Shown here: positions 1-14,600 of the stretch, one piece after another | Numbering within the stretch: the stretch's first letter is position 1 | How the letters are laid out: every line of letters begins with the position of its first letter | Assembly: GCA_028622995.1 (NCBI GenBank) | Contig: JAJQJQ010000038.1 | Span: 1,178,001 to 1,242,000 of the forward strand | Reading direction: 5' to 3' | Length of the DNA: 64,000 nucleotides | Origin: Panagrolaimus kolymaensis | Lineage: Eukaryota > Nematoda > Chromadorea > Rhabditida > Panagrolaimidae | The notes under the pieces: generated by a model | The model's database searches: none | What the model was told of the DNA's origin: nothing | The model's input: the letters and a program-made list of their open reading frames with translations, nothing else | Program-made: the position numbers and the translations under genes

Positions 1-237
1 CTGTAAATAAAAAAATATTTATTAATTATTTTTCGATGCTCTTTTTTTCTTTGACATTTTTTTGAGTGTCCATTATTTAAGCGCATTAATTTTTTTTCTC
101 GATACAGACAACCAAAAAAGCGTCTTTAAAAAGTGAATGCTCTCTTTTTTGTGGTGAGTAATAATAACCACAAACAAAATTAATAATGCATTTACGAAAA
201 TTATTTTGAAGAAGAAAAATATAAATGAATGACTAAC

Positions 238-2234
238 CGATGCATTGATAGGGTCGAACAACAAATGAATGTTTACATTGAGTTCCATCTTCTTTACACC
301 ATTTTCCTATATTTGTTTCATGTGAATATTCAACAATATTGGTAATATTATGACCCGGATAAACCTATAAAAAGTAATAATAATAATACATTATGAATCA
401 TAACTTTCATAACTTTATTTTTTATTTTGCCAGACTAATTAAAAAATTTATTTTTATTGCCTCCTTGTGATTGTAGTTTTTATTAAAGCCAAACTTCAAA
501 ATAAATAATTATTACTTTTAACTAGTAAAAAAGCTTTAATAAAATAAATTAAATCTGTTATCACACACGATTTTGTGAATTAATTTTGTAATTTCCCTCA
601 CCCTCGTGTTTTTTTTGTTCAGTGTTTATTTTTACAGTAACAATTTGGGATTTTTGAACAAGTAAAAATAAAAACTTGTTTTTCCTATTTTTAACCTCAA
701 AGTAAAAAAAGCCACAAAAAATGTTGTTTTCATATTTTTTTAACTAAAAAAAAGTTATCGAATGCGTCATCGGTAAAAAAAATACAAAAGATATTGAAAA
801 AAAAGGATTTCCAAAACAACCAATTTTTTTTGTTGCAACCAAAAAAAAGTTACTTAAAAAATGTAATTCAAAACTCGAAAAAGTTGTTGTTGTACGATAA
901 TTTTAAAGACATACATTTTTTAATTTAAATTTTTTTTGTTTGCAAAAATAAACATAAATTATAAAATGAGAAGGACGAATGTTATTGCAATTAACTTTTT
1001 TGTTTTAAATTATGTTGAGTGGCACAAGTATGTGTGTAAGCAAGCTTTAGGTTGGGTTTCACTTGTTTCTTAAATGGACCGCAACAAAAAAATTAATGAC
1101 ATATGAGCGAAATTTAAGTGGTTTTGTTTTTCATCTACTTTGCCTTCATGACAATTTTTTCCTCTGTCGTTCGTGAAAAATGAAAAACGAAGACGATGCC
1201 AAAAATGCAGAAAAAGAAAACCATTAACGAAAAAAGTGTTGTTCACTAATGCGGAAATCGGTCTTTTTTCTAGGAATAAAAATAATTTTTTTTGCAAATG
1301 TACGTTTAAAAACCATTAAACCTTGTGTTGTCACAAAAAAATAATAATGCATTGACAAAAATTTCACCTTCTTTGTTCACAAAAATAAAATAGTCAGGAA
1401 AAAATTATCTTTCAAATCATAAAAATAAAAAGGTTTTTTATTCAAAGAAAAAAAAATGTGTTTTAAAACACATTTTTAGTTAGGTTTTTTAGAAAAAGAA
1501 AAATACTTACACGTTTACAATATTTAAGAATATCATATTTTCCTTCAAGGCATGTAGCTAAACTGCTATCATCTGTATGCCATTCGCCATCTTCACGAAT
1601 GTATTGATTTCGATATCCACAATTAAATGCAACCAATGGAATAAAAGATTGATGGGAGCGAGTATCAGAATTATCTTCGTCAACATTCGCAGAAATTCCC
1701 TTAAAAAGTCATACATTTTTTTAGTTTCCTTAATTATTTTTATTTTTTTCAGTGTTAATAGTTTTCCAAAATTCTTTTTGCTTAGATTTTTGCTCCTGAT
1801 TATTTTAATTATTTTCACTTTGCGATGAATTTTATTTTTCTTCGTCAAACATGACAGAAGAAGTGTTCTTTTGTGATCAAAAGAAAATATTCTAAATGAA
1901 AAATCGCAACATTAAAGTTTTTTGTTTGTTTGCAATACTCATTTTCGACGTAAAATTGTAAAAACAAAAATATTCTTTCAAAAAAAATTTGTATCGAAGA
2001 AGAAAAAAATGTGTAACTTTTGGATTAAAAAACGAAAGGAACCCGAATTTCTAAGAAATTGAATTAATTCCCAAAAGACTCATTTTCTTTTTATACGAGT
2101 AAATAGAATAGAAAAAAAAAAGTTGGAAAAACTTTTAAAAATAGAAAAAAATTTATTACCTCAATATGTGCCGAATTTGAAAAGGCTAGAAATGCCACGA
2201 CGAAGAACGTCAGCAGCGACATCGCTGCTGCCAT
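238..2234 (-). CDS. apl-1: Amyloid precursor-like protein APL-1, 5' part (3 exons, continues off the left edge)
   Basis: Exons 2160-2234, 1511-1699 and 238-364 join in frame. Exon 1 gives a signal peptide (MAAAMSLLTFFVVAFLAFSN). Exons 2 and 3 give the start of the APP E1 domain. In exon 2 I see VAFNCGYRNQY, a TDD segment, TCLEGKYDILKYCK. Exon 3 has VYPGHNITNIVEYSHE, a WCKEDGTQCKH segment and VVRPYQCIG, the heparin-binding growth-factor-like part with its paired cysteines. The last exon ends in phase 1, as expected for the conserved continuation. The family is single-pass transmembrane; in C. elegans apl-1 is essential and needed for moulting. The E1 copper-binding part, E2, transmembrane segment and cytoplasmic tail lie outside the window. 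A T-rich acceptor (AG at 2262-2263) 27 bases before the ATG suggests SL trans-splicing or a leader intron. Intron 2 is 1146 bp, long for this window. Confidence 0.93.
1452..1477. repeat. 26-bp perfect palindrome in apl-1 intron 2
   Basis: Each 13-base arm reads AAAAATGTGTTTT, with no spacer, centred between 1464 and 1465. It lies close to the 3' end of apl-1 exon 2. It could form a cruciform or hairpin or bind a dimeric factor. In such AT-rich sequence part of it may be chance. Confidence 0.6.
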
Positions 2235-2263
2235 TTTTCGAAAAAAATATAAAGAAATACACT

Positions 2264-5200
2264 GAAAAAAAAATGGGAAAATTAATTTAGAAATGTCAAA
2301 AAACAAAGTTTACAATTAAATTTTCAAAGCATCAAAACGTCAAAAAAACGAACACACGCAAAGATAAACGGAGTTTGATAAAAAAAAGTTTCTTTTTTTA
2401 GTTTCTCTGTTTTTTATTTCTAAAAAATCCATCAAAAAAAACTCCAAAAAGCGCTACAACGGCATGGCCTTTCCGTCTTTTTATTTTCTATATTTTTTTC
2501 TCGCTTATCCGTTCTTTCCGTTTTTGTCACAAGCAAAGCAAGTAAACACAAGAAAAAATTTTTTTCATTTTGGAGTGTGCCAAAACGCAGTTTTTTCACT
2601 CTTCTCTCAAAAATATATTTAGTTGCTTCAACCATGCTTTTATTCTTGTTGTTGAACGTCAAAAAAAAGCAAAAGAGAAGAGAGTTGACTTCTTTTGGAG
2701 GGCATGGAAGTGGAAATGAAAATGGAAGAAGAGGAGACAGAAAAAAGCAGTAAGCAATTTTGACCAAATAAACTTTTTTTTATACTATTTCTACCAAAAA
2801 CAAAGTCAGTAAAACAGCGAAATGGGAAGAAGAAGAAGACATTCACAAAAATGAGATTTCATCACATAAAAAAAATTGGTTTCTAAATTCATCTTTTATG
2901 GGGCAAAAATAGAAGACGAAAAAAACATGCATCATGCGCATTGATTACTTGAAGGATCCATATTTGGTAAAAAAATATTTCCAGTTTACGATAGTGGCGT
3001 TAAATAGCGTTTCAGCTTTTATGGGAGCATTGGCATGTATAGTAATAATATGTACAACAACAACAACCAAAAAAAGAACATGGAACATGTTAAGAAGTTG
3101 TGAATCGGAAAAAAATAAGCGTCCCTCGTCTTTCTAGAGTGGTGGTGGTGGTTTTAAGCGATTATTCATCGACACTGTCGACGTGTCCAGAAAAAAAGGG
3201 GAAAAGGAGAGGAGAAGAACAAAAAAAATTGAATGCGATACAATAATGGATCGTTTTCTAGAGAGAAAGAAAAGGAAGCGGACGGAAAAAGCGTCTTTTT
3301 TGTTTTTGCAAAGACTAAAGCTCTTTTGTAAGAACATCAACAAATTTTTTTTATTTTAAGCATTAAACTTTACTTGACCTTGCGTTGAAATTGTATTTTT
3401 ATTTATCAAAAAATAAAAATAAATACGAAACCGACCCAAAAAGTAAATAATATATTTGAAGAAAAGATTATTGAGAAATAGAAAATTGAACATACATACT
3501 TTCTTGCAACCCAGCCACATCCAGCCACACCCCAAAAAAAAGCTATTTTTTATTTTATTTATCTTTTTAACTTCCTTTTGCAAGAAAAAAAACATGAAGG
3601 GTAAAAAAATAAACATTGTGGCAAATAAGCGACGAAATAAAAAAATAATATTCAATATGGGCGTCAGCGGCTGATTTATATAAGTGAATCATTCTCTGAC
3701 TGACAATCTCGGGATGGATTTATGGTGGTAGAATTAGATGACAACAACAAAAAAACGGAAATTAATATTTTTTAAAAATGAAAAAAAAATACATACAAAA
3801 AAGAAGCATTTTTTAAACAACACATACATACAACCGTTCACATAGCTTCAAAAAATTGTTAAATGAAAGAATAAAAATTAGCGAAACTAAAATGTAAAAT
3901 ATAATAAAATAAAAAAGCGGTTGCCATGGCAAAGAATGCTAGTATAAAAAAATAAATTTGATATTTATACTGCTAGTTTGGTTTGTGCTCTTAGTTAGAA
4001 AAAATGAAAATGCAAAAATATTAAGTTAAATTTAGTCTTTTTTGCAGACGAACAACGAGCACGAGAATTAAAAAAAGCTAAAGTTTATCACCTTTTTTAT
4101 GAGTACAAAATAACAATAAAAAAATATTAGAGAAAGGGCAAAGATGCTAATGAATACTGTAAATAAAACTGTAAACTTTGAAAAATAAAAATAACGGAAG
4201 ACTAAAAGTTCAAAAAAAGGAAAAAAATAAAATAAAAATACCATTAGGAAAGCCCATTAACTTGTAAAAACATGCGATCGGCGACACGAAAAATGAAATA
4301 TATCTATGTATGTGTTTTTCGATTAAAAATTAAAAATGCAAATGGTCAAATAAATAAATAAAATATATATGTAAAAACGGAAGAAAAAGAGGTCGTTTAC
4401 AAAAAAAATTATTTCAGTCGTATGATCATGTGCGCGTTATTCGACGCATATGCATTTTTTTTTCTCATTCGTTTTTGATGTTTGAATCGGATGATGATGG
4501 TGATAAAAAAAAGGCAGAAGAGTGACACAGGAAAAAAAGGAGGTCCAACAACTAAAGAAATTTTTTGCCGCTCTTGCTTCAAACGGTGCAAAGAAAAAAA
4601 TGGAAATAATGGAAATAAATGTTTTTACTAACAAATGCACATTAAGTGGCGCCAAAAAAATTGATAGAAAAAGTAAAGGAAAAAAGTTTTATGAAACAAA
4701 AAATAATGAGAAAATGAAATTCAGAATGTAAAGAAAAAAACCGGTAATTTTTTTAACAACATTTTCGAACAAAAGAAAAAAACTTAACTTTAAACTTGTT
4801 GTTCGCTTTTTTCTTTTCAAGTTTGCGTTTTAAATTAAAGGAAAAAATAAAAAAGGTTAGTAAGATTTTAATCTTAAAACAAATTTAAAATATAATTTTA
4901 TGTTGCTTAAACCGCAAAAAAAAAATAGGACATTGATTTTGGTTGGGCGGAAAAAAATAATAATGAGAATCGAATCAAATGAAAAAATGAGAAACAGTGA
5001 GAAAATTGGAAAGCAAATAAACGACGACAGTTTTCACCGTCACAAGAAAAACAGGCGTAACCTTTCTTCTTCTTCTTCCTTCGATAAATATCGCCACTAA
5101 TAATAATCAATAAATAACTGTGCAAATATTAAAAATAAAGCAAACAATACCATTTTTTTGGGCTGCAATTATCGAACGAAAAAATCCAAAAAACATTTAA

Positions 5201-8200
5201 GAAAAAAACTAATCGCAAATGAAATTAAACTTTCTCAAAAACACTTCATCCATCTTTTTTAACAACAAATCTGGTTTATGTTTTTGCTACTGCTAAAAAA
5301 AATAAAATAAAAATACTTTTTCAACAAAAAAAAAACCCTCAATAATTGGAGCACTTTTTCTCTCTCTCATCTCTCCCAACCACAACGACAGCGACATCAA
5401 CCTCAGGCAGCAACAGCGACAAGAGAAAGAAGCGACCGCGTCAAGTAATATTTAATTTTCTTTCAACAAAAAAAAAGAAAGATCAAAAATAAAAAGTTAT
5501 GCGGCAGTAGAAGATAGAAAAAAAGAGAGGTGCGCTGTGTTGCTTATTTATTTTTTTGTTGGTTAATGCTGCACGCAGAAATATATAGAAATAAAAAAAG
5601 AGAGTCCTATCACAAATCGAAAAGTGATTGTGATTGTCTGTCGTCGTCATTTTTGGTGGAGTTGCGATAGCAAAAAAAGAAGAAGAGAGAATAAAAAGAA
5701 TGGTATCGCCGTCGCTGTCAAACGTGGTCGTGTTTGTGTTTGTTGTTGTGGTTCTTCTTCGCGCAGAGGCGGTAGAGGTAGACAGGCAGGCAGTCAGATA
5801 TTACTCCGCATATGTACATAGGTAGGTAGGGTGCGGCGAATAGAAAAAATGAAGAAAGGAAAATTGATGTGAATGCGGAATGCATCGTACAACAGCAAAC
5901 AACCAACTATCATATTTTCTTCTTTTTTTTGCCTTTTCAACAGTCGTCGTCGTCAGTTAGTTCACTGACGCACATGAATGTTATTTTTAAAACATTCAAT
6001 GTAAAAATGAAAAAAAATTGACTCGATTGGATTTTTTCTTTTTGTATAACTAACTGCGCGAAAAAAGAAAAAGAAAAAATAAAGTCCGCGTTCAATGGAA
6101 TGATAGAAAGAGAAAGAGAGAAAAATGGAATAAAATGAAGAAGACGAAAGCGATGACAACAAAACAACAACGCTTGCTTGCTTTTTTTGGCTTACAAAAT
6201 ATAGGAAAAGCAAAAGAAGACTGGCGACTGTTTGTTGTTATTTTTCTATTTCTTCGTTTTCCCCTTTTTTTTGCAATAAAAAAATAAATTTGTTCGCGCG
6301 TTAGTATTGGTTGTGGGGTGGCATTGAGCTTGTAAAGAGACACTCCACTCCGCGTTAAACATGAATGACTGTTAGTTACACTTTTTTCGTACTTCTGCCA
6401 TCCCTTTTGGAGATGACGATGCCACACTCCTATCTTCTCCGGACATGGATGCTGCCGGAAAGAGGAATAAAAAAAGGAAGCCGCTGTTGCCGCCAACCAA
6501 CTAAGGATTGGTAGTTTTTAAAACATTCATTCATTCTGCCGCTTCAGCTGCGGTCAGCTCAACTAACTTTTTTTTGAAAACTAAAAGACGACACGAATAC
6601 GACGACGACTGATTGATATACACACTCAGCTGACTTTTGAACATCCCAACCAAAAATGAAGAAGAAGAAAACCGCCAAAAATGTTGTGTAGATTCAAAAG
6701 AATAAAATAAAAAAGAATTGGAAAAAAATGGCCGCTGATGCCGCCGCCATAAGCAAAATGGCACAATAATGTGTCTTAAAAGAAAAAATTCCAAAAGAAA
6801 AAATTTTTTTATTTTTTGAAAACATCCGCGAAAACTTTTTAGAAAAAAAGGAAATCGTTAGAGTGGCAATCCTTTCTTCTTCTTTTTTTGCGTTGCCCTG
6901 GGGTGCCAAAAAAGCTAAAACCATTGTTGTTGGTTTTTGATGGAATAAAAAAAAGCAAGAGCGCCAAAAAGAAAGCATCAAAACAAAAAAATGAACAAAA
7001 AATTCTGTTACACTCAAGTAAATTTGGTGAAAGTCTTTTTTTTCTCCCAAAAAAGGAAAACTTTGTTTTTGGTGGACATTAACGAGGCCCAAAAATGCAA
7101 ACAAACATTGACTGACTATATAGTATTGAAAAAGAAGTGATAACCATTAAACTAGATAAAGCAATAATATAAAGGACATAAAAGTTTGTTTATGGAAGCT
7201 GGATTATTTGTTTTATCAAGCTTCCATATTTTTTGGAAGTTTAAAAAACCAATACTCTATAGACCATGAACAACAAGTTTTCGAACTCAAGAAAAAAGAT
7301 GCAATCAATCATAAAAAATGTTCCAAGAGTTTGATACTGTAAAAAAGATTTAGAGGATAATAGTTTTTATAAACAAAATATCAAAAACGAAATTGATTCA
7401 AAATAATTTAAAAACAAAAATAAATCAGGAAAACAAAATGCATTTTTTGATTATCACAATTTAAATTAACAGAAGTTCGGGATTTCAAACGATCAATGAT
7501 AAAATTAAAAAAATATACTTCTAGCAACCCTTTTTAAAAATATTTACAAAAAATATTATTGTATTAAATTAAAAAAAACATATTTGCTTTTCATAATTTC
7601 TTAAAAGTAATAAATAACCAACCCTTGGCCAAAAAATTGTAAATAATAATTTTATTTTTTTAATTATCCTCAACCTTGCAAGTTTCTTTTTTTATATTTA
7701 TGTTCAAAGCAGCAAGAAAAAAGCTATTGAAAAGAAAAGCCAAATGAACACTTTTTTAATATTCCCTTTTCTTCTTCTTTCGATTCAATTAAAATGAAAA
7801 TAAAAAGCAATGCATATTTAAATGAAGCGTCCTCTTTTTTTAACACCAAAAATCAAAACTTTTACAATGGATTGAAAATGAATCAAAATAACCACAAAAA
7901 ATCATTATACTTTTTATGGAATTTCTGTAAGAAAAAGAAAGCGATGAATGAATGAATTTTTTCTTGCACGCATCTTAACACGAATATTCAATCCGAACAA
8001 ACAATAAAAAATATAAATAAAAAAACTCCCGCGTCTTTAGCAGCTGAAAAATTGCTTTTTTTGTTGTTTCATCAATATAAGCATCAACTATTGGCTTATC
8101 ATTTTTAATAAATAAGCATAACTTTTTATTATTTATTTCTTATTCCAAAATCTTTTACAAATTTAAATTAAATTGTCATAATTTTTTTTACTTTCCAAGT

Positions 8201-8585
8201 TTCAAAATTTAAGTTTTAAAAACATTATTTATAAATATTTTTATTATTTTATAAAGTTTATTTCAAATCAAACTTTTAATAAGAAATTCTTGATTGCCAT
8301 TTACCCCAATACTTTTTTCTCATATTTAGTGAATGCAAAATTCATTTCTTCTGAATTACCAAAAATGGCAAACGCTTTTGCGAATATTTTACTATTTTGA
8401 AGATTTTTTCTCCTTTCTTCCACGTTTTTTTGACCATCTTTTTCTTGTTTTTTCTTTTCTTGAATTTTATATTACAAACAATATTTCGCGGATTTGTATT
8501 AGAGATCAAATGTTATATTTAATACCAATGAATTTTTGTTACAAATTTTCATTTTTACTAATTTATATATATATTTTATTTTCAG
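2264..8585. other. Gene-free region between the divergent apl-1 and AT-hook genes
   Basis: I see no supportable coding exon on either strand. Open frames here are short, rich in F, K, S and L, and follow homopolymer runs. Two stretches are less AT-biased: about 5340-5450 (CT/GA-rich, then CAGC/CGAC repeats) and about 5600-6640 (several CGACG-type clusters). They could be promoter or enhancer sequence for either gene, or upstream apl-1 leader exons. The sequence alone does not decide this. Confidence 0.6.
7116..7262. repeat. Nested imperfect inverted repeat
   Basis: The outer arms are 7116-7128 (CTATATAGTATTG) and 7250-7262, matching at 12 of 13 positions when reverse complemented. Inside them is a perfect 10-bp pair, TATGGAAGCT at 7191-7200 and its complement at 7219-7228. 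The about 147-bp unit could be a small MITE-like remnant or a folded RNA. I see no clear target duplication. Confidence 0.3.
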
Positions 8586-8642
8586 GCATATATAAAATAT
8601 TGCCATTCAAAGAAAAGTAATAAAAACTATTTTTTGTACGTT

Positions 8643-11600
8643 ATGACGGCGTCGTCCGTAAAAACGGGTATGCTGGATTTTATTGATTCCATTTATTTTA
8701 TTTAAATCTTGTTTCTTTTTTTTCTAGGGGCGCCGAACATGGATTTAACTTGTGATGAATCGATGCCAACGGACAATGATATTGATCCAAATGTATGTTT
8801 TTACTAGATTAAAATTAGTTGCATAATTTTGCGAATATTTTTGTTTCAGAGAAGGCTGCAACAAAGAAATAATAATCAAATGAATCAAATATCCGCAACC
8901 CCTCTAAACTTTAATTTACAACCAAATGTTAATTTAAATGTAAATCAGCTGAGTTTTCCAAATATTCCATTGATTTCAAATCAAGTAATACCAAATAATT
9001 TTATTACAAATATTACAAATTATCAAATTTTGGAGCAACAAATAAAACTTGCACAAGCAGTTAGTTTTTAAAATTAAATTTAAAAAAAATATATATATAT
9101 TTATTAATTTTTTAGTTATCGCAGCAAAGTCAAAATATATTACAAGCACAAAATTTGATGCTACCCCAACAATCTTCAATTCCTGCAAATCTTCTTACTA
9201 ACGTATAAAATTTTTAAGCTTAAATAATTTTAAAAACTTCAAACATTTTTAGGGGTTTCAAAGGCCGCAAATGTATCTTCCACAGATGCCTCCTCCACCA
9301 CAACAACAACAACCACAGCAGCAAATTAATTTTAATTCTATTGCCCAAGCTAGTGTTGCAGATCAAATAGAATTCCTTACAAGGCAGGTAATTCAAAATC
9401 GTATGAATATGCCATTGCCACATTTTTCACCACCAATGCCTGCTGCTTCATTGGCGGCTACTTCGATGGCTATGCCTGTGCCAATGTCAACACTATCAAC
9501 AACTTTATCAATTCCTACATCCGCGCCAATGCAAATGGAAACAATAATGCAACAACAGCACCAACAACCATCAACATCGATGCCAGCAACAGTAATAATT
9601 CAACCTGCAACACAAACTCCGTTTAAATATGTAACGAAGCCTCCAGTGACTAAAAAAGCTAGGCGTACAGCTACACCTAAAACTTTGATGCAGCCGCCAA
9701 TTTCGAATTCACCAATTATAAGGAGACCAGAAGCATCTCAAACTCCACGAATTAAAGCAACGCAAACAGTGAAAAAAATTTCAACTCAAACGCCAGCAGT
9801 TTCAGTGATATCTTCGCCACCGAATGTCATTGCATCAATGCCGCTTCCAACATCATCTAAAACACCCGAGCAACAACAAGCTTCCACTTCTACTGCAACG
9901 ATTCCAGAAGTGGCAGCAACTTTACCACCCGAACCCGAACCCGAGCCTGAACCAATTCGTTCAAATATGTGTGATTATTTGGATATTGAAAGTTATATTC
10001 CTGGTGTGAATAAACCTTTCCAAAATCATTTTAGCACTGAAAATGAAATTGCTGCTCGTCCACGAAATGATTTTGGTTCAAAGCGAATAATAAATTTTAT
10101 TAGCCTTGAAAAATATATTAATGCTTGTCGAAAACCTGCTTTAATAATTGATTTGATAAGGAAAGGTTATAAAATGAGAGTTCCTATAATTGAAGATGAA
10201 CCATCAGAAGATTTATTAAAAGCAGCAAATAATTTTATTTCAATTTTTCCTGAATGCGTTTGGCAAACAACAGTTGAAGATGGAGGAAATAAATATTTTG
10301 AAATTTTACTCAAAAAAATTTATGATGAAGAACGTCGAAAAGTATCGAAAGCAAAATTGGTTCAATCCACTGCTGCATGTTTCGGTAAGTTTTAAATTCA
10401 AAAAAGTTAAAATAAACTATTATTTTTTATAGAAAAAGCAGCACAAAAAAATTTATCCTTACGGCAAGGCGATGGTGGCAGAGCAAAATCAGTTGATAGT
10501 GAAGGAAGAGCTTTAGCTGCAGTTTTTACTGCAGCCAATGTATCTCCAGCGAAAAATCAAAATATTTCCACTGTAGTACCAATAAATTTGCAACCAAGTA
10601 CTTCTTCAGCAATTTCTGTTGTTCAAAATAATACTACAGCTGATTTCCTTGCTGGAATTGGCTGTTCAGAAGATGCCGCTTTAGCAACAAGAAAACGTCA
10701 AAGAAAGCAACAATTCGAGTTCATATCTCCTCAAGAAAGGATCAAAGTTCTTGGAACAGTACCATCAGATAAATCTGTGGAAACTTTAAAGTAAAAAAAA
10801 GCAAAAATTAAGGCTATTTAACAAATTCTATTTTTTAGATTTAAACCAAACACATCTGGAACATTTACTCACAGGTCTCAAACTTTAGCAACAAATAAAC
10901 ACCCAAATCAATTTATGGTTGTTACTGATCCCAATATTCCATCTTCCTCTGGTCTTCAATATTCGTCGCAAAATATTTTTTCATCTGCCAATGATAATTC
11001 TTCTAATACGAATTTTAAAGAAGCTGATCTCTTATTATATTTTTCTAAAAATACCAACGAAAACAAAGTTCACAAAAAGGGCGCAGATTTTTTTATTCCA
11101 TCCAATTTTTCTCAAGTTCGTCATGGAATTCAAGCATTTAAAAAACAAATAAAAATACAAAAAGCAAAGCCAGGTGAACTTAGAAATCCTGATTTTACAA
11201 AATATTTGCCAGAAGCAATATCCTTGAACAATTTGGAAGAAGATCCAAGAAATGGAAAAATAATTCAATTGCCAAAATTTTTTAATACCAAAAGTATTTT
11301 ATGGAATTTTGGACCAGATCATCGAAAAATTGGGATATTGCCAAGCAAAAAGGTCACAGTGGTGGAAACCATTCCATTGCCATTTAAAGCTGATCACCAG
11401 GAAATGAGTGATTTAAATAAAGTTTTAAAAGAAATTGATGCATATTCTCATGCTTTGACTTTGGAACAATTTTCTGTGAATCAGGTAATTTTTTCCCTTT
11501 TGGACTTTTTAATACCCAATTTCTTGAAATTTTTAAATCGCGTTTTTTAGAAAATTGAAAAATTATCGAAATCTCTGATAAAATTAAATTTCCACCCTCC

Positions 11601-14600
11601 AATTATTAAACCATCCAAATATGATAATTTGCTGTCTGTAAAAGATTTGATTCCGACATTAAAAAAAGTAATTTTTGTATTTTTATTTCCATATTTTTTT
11701 ACTTTTAAATTTTTGCAGAATCTTCGCGACCAAAATTGGCATAACTTTGACCCAGTGAAATTTATTAACACTCATTTACCTAAAACTCAATTAGAATTAT
11801 TAAAAGAAAAATCTAAAAATATTGAAAATGCAATTTGCGTTCAAACATATTTTTCTTTATTAAAATTACATCGTAAATTTCCAAAGATTTTTAATATTTT
11901 TACTGAAGTCTTGGTGAAATTTCAAAATAACAAAGGAGAAGAAAATTCAGAATTTATAAGAAGTATGAAAAAATTGCTGCTTTTTAAAGGTATGTTTTAA
12001 AAAAAATCTTTTTTGAAAATTAAAAAGTTAAATTTAAATTTTTTTAGAGAAATTAATAGAACTTGTAAGAATTTTTGATCAAAAAACTAAAGGAAAAAAA
12101 TCAGCTGAAGAATGTTTAAGTAAAGCATTAGAAAAATTAAATACCGTTTTAAATGTCAAAAATATTTTGGACACCGTTGTTGAACCACCCCACCAGGATC
12201 GATTAAGTCCAGTTCTAGAAGAGGTAGTTGAAGAAAAAGAATTTAATATTAAAGCAATCTTTCCTGAAACTGATGAATTTTATCAAACTTCAAAGTCGGA
12301 TGCTTTTAAAATTCGTCAAAAATATTTAAAAGAAGCTAAACCATTTCAATTAATTTCACCAAAAGATTGTGAAGGTAAAAACCGCCGAATTGCCCATCGC
12401 TTTCCAAATGTTAAATGGCATGTAAGTCAAAATGGAATTATCACGGCTTATAAAATTGATAAACAAATTTATTCATTAATTGAGCAACGAAAATATTATG
12501 ATACTAAAATTGAAGATTATGTTTATCCACCAACAGCGAAAATAATTAGCAGTAAAAATTCATTTTTTGATAAGAAACATAATTTATCCATTAAAAATAT
12601 TTCTTCAAAAGTGGCAGATCAAGCAAAACGTTTTGAAAAAATGGAAGATTCATTTTATGAAAGATTTGAAAAGGCTTCTAAAATTTCAAATCAAATTCAT
12701 TCAATTTGTTTAGAAAATATTCAAACCTTTTTTCCATTTATTTATCAAGCCCTTAAAGAAACGATGGATGTTATGATTGGGAAAGAAAATAAACAAAAAC
12801 GATTATTTGTGGAATTACATTTTTTGATGAAAGGCACCGAATGGGCCAGAAGATTGACTGATAAAGTCCATGATGGCCCAGCTGAAGGTTTATATCCCAT
12901 TAAAGGAAATGATAATAAAGTTGTGGAATTGTTTTTAAGGGTATGCAAATTTTACAAAATATAAAATTTAAGAAGTAAAGTTGTGATTTTTTTAGATGGA
13001 AGAATGGTTTGACGTATTATTTGAAGGCAGCGAAGATGAAAAGCTTGAATATTTTTCGGAATTAACTCAACTTAAAAAGTGGAAAGAAAATTATCGAAAT
13101 CATGAAATGCGACAATATTTGAGAATGGATCCAGATGGAATTTTTCATTTCCCTGAAATCTTTGATGAAGGTTATAAAACAAAAACTTCGTAAGAAACTC
13201 AGTTTAAAAAACCAAAAAGTATTTGAAAATTTTTAGACAAAATTTTAGAAGAATTAATTCCGAGCAATTTCCACTTGACGATAAAAATATCTTGGATGTA
13301 ATCCTTAAATTAAGAATGGCTACCAAAGATAGATATTTGAGTAATATCAAACATAGAGTAAAAGCTCAAGAACAAGCATCAAAAATTATTGGTAAAGTTG
13401 AAGATTATATGGAACGAAGAACTCGTGCTTCAACTATTTTGTTTACTTATGCAGAAGCAACTTGCAATTTTACAAAGCCATTGCCGGATTCTGTAAGTCT
13501 ATCTATAGTTAAGGGCTTCCATGAAGAAGAAAATAAATTAAATAATTTAAGATTGCAAATGCATTTAAAAATCCCATTGAAATGTTAACTCAAGAAGCTG
13601 TGCTCATTAATCGCGGTCATGTTCCTCCAAGAATAGTAACAGAAAATGAAAATCATAAAGCAAATGATATTGACGGGGCCACTAATATCGATAACTTTAG
13701 TTCTGAAAAACTTTTGGAAGAAGCCATTAGAATTAGGAAATGTTTTAACTTAGTACCAGAAAATGAAAAGCAAAATGGAAAAGCGGATGATTGGATGAAT
13801 ATTGATGGAGATCTTCGTAAAGATACGGTTTTATACAATCCTTCAGCTTGCTTAGATTTTTGTAAAAATCCTCAAAAAGAAGCTCACGATATAGCATTGG
13901 TAATTTTTCAAAAGTTATAAAAAATTATTTAAAAATATGTAACTATTTTTTAGAATACCGCGGATTTAAATGAACGTGAATTAACTGAAATTGTTTATAA
14001 ACAATATATTGAAGCAAATCGAAGTTGTTCCATGGTTAATCGTGTAAAAGAAATGAATCAAAGGCTTCTTTGTTATTATCGACGCGAAGATTATCGAAAT
14101 CAAGTTTATGATTTTATTGTTAAATCAAAAGAAAGTGAGCCCTGCAAATTATCAGAAAGTTTAAAAAATCCAGGTGAAAATGTGGAATTTTCATTTATCA
14201 AAAAGCATATTGCTGCAAACATCGAAAAGGAAAAAATAGAAAGGGAAAAAAGAAAAATTGAAAGCCAAATTCATCGAGAACTTAAACATGTTTCGTCTAA
14301 TCGAATAATGGATAAACCAACTACAAAAACAGTATTCCGAAGCCCCGTACATATTTCCAAAGTGAGAAAATATCAAAGGAAAATTGATTCTTTAAAGAAA
14401 TCACCGATCAATAAAGCCAAAAATCGAAAAGCTAAAAATGACATTAATGCGGAAAACTCAATTGAGAAAATTAACGATGAAGAGCCTCATTTGAATAATA
14501 TTTCGAAAGAGAAGACCGACCAAACGTTGGGAATTGATAATTACTTGAAAGAAAAGCAAAAAGAATCGTTTGAGTTAAAACATAAAGAAACTGCTCAAAA

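Noticed and set aside
6092..6496. 134-aa minus-strand open frame upstream of apl-1
   Set aside because: The composition is F/K/S-rich and low-complexity at the C-terminal end, with no domain, homologue or convincing splice context. It may be leader or enhancer sequence.
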